Part shown: in pieces, positions 58,543-64,000 of the stretch
Layout of the letters: each line of letters opens with the position of its first letter
Position numbering within the stretch: position 1 is the stretch's first letter
Source: Acetobacter sacchari
GTDB taxonomy: Bacteria; Pseudomonadota; Alphaproteobacteria; Acetobacterales; Acetobacteraceae
NCBI RefSeq assembly: GCF_017377715.1
Contig: NZ_JAFVMF010000008.1
Span: 145,104 to 209,103, forward strand
Length of the DNA stretch: 64,000 bases
Direction of reading: 5' to 3'
Made by a program: the position numbers and the translations under genes
The notes under the pieces: model-generated
Told to the model about the DNA's origin: nothing
What the model saw: the letters and a program-made list of their open reading frames with translations, nothing else
Database searches by the model: none

Positions 58543-60800
58543 ATCTTAGCCTCTTCTCACTCAGACGTCGGGCTGCGAGAGAAAATAAGTCTGGCAATGT
58601 CCATCTTCTCTCTATTGACCAGGAGAACCCGGTTTTCACAATTCGGGGAATGGCGGCTGAAATGGCACCGTCTCCCGGGCGGCTGGAAAATACAATCCGA
58701 CTGACATGTCTCGCTATCTTGTTTCTTCTGATTGGAGAGACGTTTCGGCTGCCCGAGGTCGCGCTCTTTGTGTGGATCGGCTTTCTGCTCTCGGGTAATG
58801 ACGCGGCGACCAGTTCGCGTATGGCGTTGACCGGTGGCGGCATGATCGTAATCGGTACCGGCGCGAGCATCTTGTGCATGATGTTCACGATGGATGAACC
58901 AGCGATACGCCTGCCTCTGATGGTCCTCCTGACACTTTGCGCGGGATATCTGAGCGCAGTGATGACGGCAGGTATGCTGGCCAACGTTTTTTTCTTCTGG
59001 ACCGTCTATCTGCTGACAATGGTGGATCAGGTGGAGAGTGCGGGTAACGCGATAGACGCCTGGATAGGGAACACGACAGATAGCGTCATTCGCGACAGTG
59101 CGTATCTGTCCCCAGAAGAGTCATTCCTCCACGAATGCCTTTGGTTTGCGTTCCTTTACGCCGTAGCGCTGACACTGATCATTATTACAAACCATCTGTG
59201 GGGGCGTGATCCCGGCAAGGTATTGAAAAAGGCGGAAGCTGACAGATTGTTACTTGTTGCCAATGCAATGGAAGAAGGGTGCGAACGGAAGAGTCATTCG
59301 ATGGAAAAGGTCTTCGAGGCGTCACTTCAGGGCGTTTCTGGCATGAGGAAATTACATGATTTGGCAGCATCTTTCAAATCGGAGGCAGAGAATCCTGCGG
59401 CCAGTCGTGCCTTAATTCGCTACATATCGCGCATTTCTCTAATGGCGACATTATGGGCCACCACTGTCAACGAAAGAAAAATTACGCAATCGGAGACGTC
59501 TCCGACAACGCCAGATCTCCTGAAGACGTCGTCTGGCATTCTTAGACATTCAGCAAGACTGATCGTAAAATCTAACGATGAGGTTTTCCCATCGACCATC
59601 GGCCATGACGCCGCAGGCAATCTGAAGCGTCTTGCGAAGGCGTTCACCTCCAGTCCCGCACTACACCCATTGGCTCGGGAGGTCGCGCGTAGCGTTGGAA
59701 TCATTCTCGCGCTGACTTCAAAGCCCGGCGAAGTCGATGAATCCCTGCTGCCGAAGATCGACGATAAGCCCGCACCACTTTTCAAATCCGGGATCGCAGT
59801 CAAGCGCGCAGGTCGCCACGCCGCGGGCAGACTATGTGTATCAGTTGTTATCTGTTATCTTATCGAACGTTTCACAGACTGGCCTGCGATCGGAACTTGC
59901 GTTCTGACTTGCTTCGTCGTTCCGATGGGAACAATCGGCGATACAACACACAAAATGTTTCTGCGTCTGCTTGGCGCACTTGCCGGGGGGCTTGCAGGAA
60001 TTTTTTGTATTCTCGTGTTTATGCCTGTCATCACAGGCATCATGGGACTCATCCTCATGATGACGCCCGTACTGTTTGTCTCTGCGTGGATAAAGTCGGG
60101 CAGCGATCGAATCGCCTACGCTGGCGTGCAAACAGCTTTCGCCTTCTGCCTCAGTATTCTTCAGGGATATGGTCCCACACTGGATATGCAAACGGCCAGA
60201 GATCGTGTCGTCGGCGTCCTGTTGGGCAATGTAGTGGTCGCCCTGGTCTCGACAACGCTCTGGCCCGTCAGCGTAGCCACCATCGCACGCAAGAACCTGG
60301 CCGACGCTGTAAAAACGCTCGCAGACATGACGGTTTTCAAAAAAGAAAATCCGGAAGCACCGTTCGATCCCGCGCAGGAAAAAGATCGCGAATCATTCGG
60401 CCAGTCCATTGCGGCCGTCAGATCATCATTCAGTGGAGACGCGCTGGAGGGAGCCGCAGTAAGCAAGCGACTTTTCGCCAGCGATTTCAACCATCGCCTT
60501 CTTACCGATATCCAGATTCTGGCAGTAAAAATATCAGTTGTCGTCGATATGTCCCATCTGTCGAGTGCGATAGTCGACACGACTCTTGTTGCGTTGAAGG
60601 GGTGGCTCGACAGGTTTTCCCAATGGATCGTGACAGGGGAGGGATATGACGAACTCAAATCATCCGTCCCCGTTCCTCCTGTCATTCCCGACGATCCTGA
60701 GAGAACGATCTGGTTTTCGTCAGTAGATGATGGAATCAAGAATATTCTAGGCACTTTGGACGCCGCACTGTATAATAGCGCAGGTATTTCACATGGTTGA
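58539..60800 (+). CDS. FUSC-family efflux protein (MdtO/AaeB-like)
   Basis: Inner-membrane pump component of the fusaric-acid-resistance/aromatic-acid-exporter family, 753 residues. It has two sets of about five to six membrane helices (about 40-210 and 420-560) each followed by a cytosolic part. WPAIGTCVLTCFVVPMGT marks the second membrane block, typical of FUSC proteins. It lies between the HlyD-type and TolC-type genes with overlaps on both sides. E. coli MdtO and AaeB are family members, exporting dyes, drugs or aromatic acids; the substrate here is unknown. Confidence 0.85.
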   Translation: MNLSLFSLRRRAARENKSGNVHLLSIDQENPVFTIRGMAAEMAPSPGRLENTIRLTCLAILFLLIGETFRLPEVALFVWIGFLLSGNDAATSSRMALTGGGMIVIGTGASILCMMFTMDEPAIRLPLMVLLTLCAGYLSAVMTAGMLANVFFFWTVYLLTMVDQVESAGNAIDAWIGNTTDSVIRDSAYLSPEESFLHECLWFAFLYAVALTLIIITNHLWGRDPGKVLKKAEADRLLLVANAMEEGCERKSHSMEKVFEASLQGVSGMRKLHDLAASFKSEAENPAASRALIRYISRISLMATLWATTVNERKITQSETSPTTPDLLKTSSGILRHSARLIVKSNDEVFPSTIGHDAAGNLKRLAKAFTSSPALHPLAREVARSVGIILALTSKPGEVDESLLPKIDDKPAPLFKSGIAVKRAGRHAAGRLCVSVVICYLIERFTDWPAIGTCVLTCFVVPMGTIGDTTHKMFLRLLGALAGGLAGIFCILVFMPVITGIMGLILMMTPVLFVSAWIKSGSDRIAYAGVQTAFAFCLSILQGYGPTLDMQTARDRVVGVLLGNVVVALVSTTLWPVSVATIARKNLADAVKTLADMTVFKKENPEAPFDPAQEKDRESFGQSIAAVRSSFSGDALEGAAVSKRLFASDFNHRLLTDIQILAVKISVVVDMSHLSSAIVDTTLVALKGWLDRFSQWIVTGEGYDELKSSVPVPPVIPDDPERTIWFSSVDDGIKNILGTLDAALYNSAGISHG

Positions 60801-62433
60801 GTCCTCGAACCGGAAAACTTCCGCAACCAGAGTGAGAACAGCACGTCTCCCCTCGATCTCCTCGCTTTGTCTGGTTCTTGCCGCAGCGAGCGGATGTCAC
60901 GACACATCGGATCTCGCTCCCTCGGCAGCAGATCGCCCCTGGCATCCAACAGAACAGACAGGCTTGAAAATGCCCCCGGGCAGCGATGGCTTCGTCGCTC
61001 CGACATCGGCGCAGACACACAGCAAAATCTCCCAAAGCCTGAGCAGGCTGGATCAAGCCTCAACCGAAGCTGGCATGCAGTCAGCCCGGCAGGACGCCGC
61101 GTCTGCGGAGAGCGTTGCAACGTCCGGGAGGCTGCTATCGCTGTCCGAACTGATCGATATCGCGGAAAGACACAATCCGCAGACCCACCTCGCATGGGAG
61201 CAGGCGCGGCAAAACGCGCTCGCCGTGGGCGTGTCCGAGTCCACGCTGGCTCCGCAGATCACCGCAACGCTGCTTGCAGGCGGCCGCCGTACCGTGACCT
61301 CCATGCCGAACTTCCTCACGCCCAGAGGGTATATGGCGGCCAACGCCGCCGCCGCGTTCCCTGAAATTCAGCTGTCTTACCTGCTGTTTGATTTCGGCCA
61401 CACGCGCGCAACCATAGACAGCGCAAAAGCGCTCTCAATCGCATCGAATTTTGATTTTACACAGACCCACCAAAAGTTATTCATGGACGTCATCAACGCC
61501 TATTATAACCACGAAGCCTCGATCGCCGACTACGAAGCGGCGGAAGAGTCTGTTCGTAATACACACTTGCTGCAGGTCTCGGCAGAATCTCGATACGCTC
61601 ATGGCGAAGCCACCGTCGTCGACGTCACCCTGGCCCGTAGCAACGCCGCCACCGCAGTTTTTCAGCAGGACCAGAAGCGCAGCGCCGAGCACAGTTCACG
61701 ATACGCTCTTCTGCAGGCGATGGGATTGCCGCCAGACGTCAACCTCTCAGTCGCGTCCTCCCGAGACACGCACCTTCCACAGCAAATCCCTGGAGACGTG
61801 TCGCGCCTGATGCACGCATCCCTCGAGCGCCGGCCGGACATCCTGTCCGATCTCTACAAGATGGACGCCGCTACCGCCGCCACACGCGCCGCACAGAAGG
61901 CCATGTTGCCGAAACTGGAATTCAACGCAAACGTGCAGGCCTATATCGGCGAGCAAAAGGTGTACGGATACACCCAGACCGCGCCAGCTTCACGGGTGGC
62001 CCAGCCCAACGGCACCGTCGCGGTCCAGTTGTCATGGCCTCTCTTTCAGGGAGGGTTGCTGCAAAACCAGCTAAGGCAGGCGCAGTCACGCGAGCGGGCG
62101 CAAAGAGCGACCCTCGACAAAGACGTTCTGGCCGCCGAACAACAGGTCGCAAACGCACGCGACGCGCTGGAAACTTCCCTCTCTTCCGTGCACTCGGCCG
62201 CCATCGCCCGCGACGCCGCACAAAACGCCTTCAAGGCGGCGTCCGCATCATACGCCGCCGGGGTCGGCAATCTGACAGACGCGACACAGGCCCAGACACA
62301 GCTTGCGCAGGCGACAAGCGCATACGCCGTCAGCCATGCTCAGGCGCTGATGAACGCCGCGGCCCTGGCGTTCGCTACCGGTGAACTGACGTCCGCCGCC
62401 GGTATGGAAGCGTTCGGAGACGCCGACAACTAA
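60793..62433 (+). CDS. Outer-membrane efflux lipoprotein (MdtP/TolC-like)
   Basis: Outer-membrane channel of the efflux pump, 546 residues. A lipoprotein signal ends at LVLAAASGCHD (cysteine about residue 36). The OEP family shows as a duplicated helical domain: SELIDIAERHNPQTHLAWEQARQNA near residue 115 and LERRPDILSDLYKMDAATAATRAA near residue 340, with VQLSWPLFQGG near residue 415. Overlaps the FUSC gene by 8 bases. Together ytcA-like, HlyD, FUSC and this gene make a full three-part exporter. Confidence 0.88.
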   Translation: MVESSNRKTSATRVRTARLPSISSLCLVLAAASGCHDTSDLAPSAADRPWHPTEQTGLKMPPGSDGFVAPTSAQTHSKISQSLSRLDQASTEAGMQSARQDAASAESVATSGRLLSLSELIDIAERHNPQTHLAWEQARQNALAVGVSESTLAPQITATLLAGGRRTVTSMPNFLTPRGYMAANAAAAFPEIQLSYLLFDFGHTRATIDSAKALSIASNFDFTQTHQKLFMDVINAYYNHEASIADYEAAEESVRNTHLLQVSAESRYAHGEATVVDVTLARSNAATAVFQQDQKRSAEHSSRYALLQAMGLPPDVNLSVASSRDTHLPQQIPGDVSRLMHASLERRPDILSDLYKMDAATAATRAAQKAMLPKLEFNANVQAYIGEQKVYGYTQTAPASRVAQPNGTVAVQLSWPLFQGGLLQNQLRQAQSRERAQRATLDKDVLAAEQQVANARDALETSLSSVHSAAIARDAAQNAFKAASASYAAGVGNLTDATQAQTQLAQATSAYAVSHAQALMNAAALAFATGELTSAAGMEAFGDADN

Positions 62434-62590
62434 CCCGCCGGCTTCAGGCTGAGCCCTCGTCGGCGGAAGCGCCCGTCGGAGGCATCGCAACAGAATTCCC
62501 CCGACTTTCCTCCACTCCGCCCAATCCCCCATGCAACCCACCCGCCCGCGCGTGACTTCTATGTCCATCACCGCAAGAGGGAACCGACGC

Positions 62591-63376
62591 ATGACCATCA
62601 AGGGATTGAACCGCTTCACAGGCCGCAAGGTGCTGGTCACGGGCGCCGCGTCGGGCATCGGCCGGGCGACGGCGCTGCGGTTTCTGGATGAGGGTGCTCA
62701 GGTCATCTTCGTCGACCGCGACCGCCAGAAGCTCGATGCGGTGATGGAGGGCCTCGACCCCAGCCGCGCGTTCGCATCCCTGTCCGATATCTCGATACGG
62801 TCCGAAGTCGCCGGGCTGCTGTCATTCACGAAAGAAAAGCTCGGCGGGCTGGACGTGCTGGTCAACAACGCGGGCGTGACCGCTCTGGGCACGGTCCTCG
62901 ACTGCGATCTCGAATCATGGGGCACGGTCTGCGCAACCATCCTGACCGGCACGATCAACGTCAGCCGCAGCTTTCTGCCCCTGCTGATCGAAAGCAGGGG
63001 CAACATCGTGAACACGGCCTCTGTCTCGGGCATGAGGGGGGACTGGAACACGGCCTATTACGACGCGGCGAAAGGCGGCGTGGTGAACCTTACCCGCGTC
63101 ATGGCGATGGATCACGGCCACACGGGCGTCCGCGTGAACGCGATCTGCCCTTCGGTCACACGCACCGGCATGACCGCCGAAGCCGTGAAGGACGAGGCCT
63201 TCGTCAAAAGCGTCGAGGGCCGCATACCGCTCCGGCGGCTCGGGCTGCCGGAGGATATGGCGGCCGCCATCACGTTCCTCGCCAGCGATGACGCCGCCTA
63301 TGTCACGGGGCTGATTATGCCTGTGGACGGCGGAGTGACAGCTTCGAACGGTCAGCCGCCGTTTCCTATGTCGTGA
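62591..63376 (+). CDS. Short-chain dehydrogenase/reductase
   Basis: Classical SDR of 261 residues. Cofactor motif TGAASGIGRATA near residue 19, NNAGVTALG near residue 94, and catalytic Ser, Tyr and Lys in NTASVSGMRGDWNTAYYDAAKGG (about 140-160). It ends VTGLIMPVDGGVTASNG, usual for SDRs. The ATG at 62591 is chosen because GAGGGA lies 7 bases upstream; the frame is open to 62531. Substrate unknown. It follows the efflux operon by 157 bases and may be a separate unit. Confidence 0.88.
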   Translation: MTIKGLNRFTGRKVLVTGAASGIGRATALRFLDEGAQVIFVDRDRQKLDAVMEGLDPSRAFASLSDISIRSEVAGLLSFTKEKLGGLDVLVNNAGVTALGTVLDCDLESWGTVCATILTGTINVSRSFLPLLIESRGNIVNTASVSGMRGDWNTAYYDAAKGGVVNLTRVMAMDHGHTGVRVNAICPSVTRTGMTAEAVKDEAFVKSVEGRIPLRRLGLPEDMAAAITFLASDDAAYVTGLIMPVDGGVTASNGQPPFPMS

Positions 63377-63475
63377 AGCTAAGACCGAATTGCCACAGCC
63401 AAGACGTAGCTGTCCGCCCCGCCTTGACGACTAGGAAACCGGAATGGCTGAGTGCAACTGCACGAAAAGAACACA

Positions 63476-63948
63476 TCATCCAGATTGGTGTTGTGGGTAC
63501 ACATGCATAACAGATTCAACTAACCAATTTAGATTGTCGAAGTTGCAATTCTTAGCGATTCTAAAAGTAAAGGAATCGAAAGTAATTGACCCAATATTAT
63601 ATTGATTTTTTACGTAATGAAAAAGCATCGCAAGCCAAAATTTCCCACTGACAATTTCCTGAACGGACGCAAGATAAAAACTCTCTAAGCGAGGCTCGTT
63701 CGGGAAAGGTTGTTGAGGAGGATTTACGGCCTTTTTACCGCAGGCCGTGGTTAACGTTACAAGGTAATTATCTATGAGACCTTGATCTGTTTCCCACAAT
63801 TTTCTTGGCATACAAAAGGCTTCTGGTTTTTGACCGCAGTTAGGAATGCTTAAATCTTCTAATTGTGAGAAGTAAAACAAGGAAAATAAGTCTTTGAGGT
63901 TTTCTCCAATCATTGGAATTATGCATTCGAGGCGTAGTTTGGCTCTTA
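63476..63948 (-). pseudogene. AT-rich orphan reading frame cut by an IS element
   Basis: On the minus strand, an AT-rich open frame. An internal ATG at 63913 gives 145 residues (MIGENLKDLFSLFYF ... YPQHQSG) rich in Phe, Asn, Trp and Cys, unlike shadow frames. The frame also stays open upstream of that ATG (RAKLRLECIIP) as far as the inserted IS at 63949, so the native protein was probably longer and its start lies beyond the IS. No family recognised. Base composition far below the local GC level suggests foreign origin. Confidence 0.45.
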
Positions 63949-64000
63949 GAGCCTGTTTGGAAAATCGGTCTGATGTGATTCAAGCTCTGGATGTGGACGC
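63949..64000 (+). mobile_element. Start of an IS5-family insertion sequence (runs off window)
   Basis: GAGCCTGTTTGGAAAATC at 63949 resembles the terminal inverted repeat of IS5-family (IS1031/IS427-like) elements common in acetic acid bacteria. TTA just before it (63946-63948) fits the 3-base TNA target duplication. An ATG at 63991 reading M-W-T begins 42 bases in, as do many transposases of this group. The element continues beyond the window. Confidence 0.6.

Overview
The window is a 64 kb stretch of a GC-rich alphaproteobacterial chromosome, most likely from an acetic acid bacterium (Acetobacteraceae). The pointers are a short-loop cyanide-insensitive bd oxidase (cioAB) with its small partner, a Hint-domain surface protein of the kind frequent in this family, a ClpP-like protease, and an IS5-type insertion sequence at the right edge. 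No genus is assigned.

Left third (1-24.4 kb) is metabolic. It holds fumC; an HdeD-like membrane protein; a minus-strand cluster of a short Rieske protein, a GST and a YdcF protein; and cioA-cioB plus a 48-residue membrane protein, preceded by a 377-base leader with two strong hairpins. A LysR regulator then faces a plus-strand run of Fe-alcohol dehydrogenase, MHS-type transporter, mmsA, preT, preA and an M20 carbamoyl-amidohydrolase. This reads as reductive pyrimidine catabolism, but dihydropyrimidinase and a beta-alanine transaminase are absent here. A succinate-semialdehyde dehydrogenase and an NCS1 permease follow on the minus strand, and hutU-hutH, with a HutC-like operator, run the other way.

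Middle (24.4-47.8 kb): a cytochrome P450 with an FMN alpha-hydroxy-acid oxidase; clpP-like followed by two paralogous ferritin-like diiron proteins; an OmpA-like lipoprotein; a DbpA-like helicase; the operon dapF-mtaB-ftsY; a second NCS1 permease; an SDR; gmk; an hldE gene broken by a frameshift and a stop; a membrane PAS-GGDEF-EAL protein; a small secreted protein; and thiC under a TPP riboswitch.

Right part (47.8-64 kb) is accessory-rich. A small protein with two repeated HTH-like halves is followed by an AT-rich gap and the Hint-domain protein. Next come a decayed IS5-type transposase and an integrase N-terminal fragment lying just past the 3' end of tRNA-Thr(CGT). The pqiABC operon follows. 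A complete tyrosine integrase then precedes a four-gene ytcA-mdtN-mdtO-mdtP-like efflux operon and an SDR. The last 500 bases hold an AT-rich orphan reading frame that an IS5-family element appears to have interrupted; the element runs off the window.

Functions were assigned by reading the translated proteins and motifs; no database search was run. Starts were adjusted where a ribosome-binding site, gene overlap or family N-terminus argued for it.
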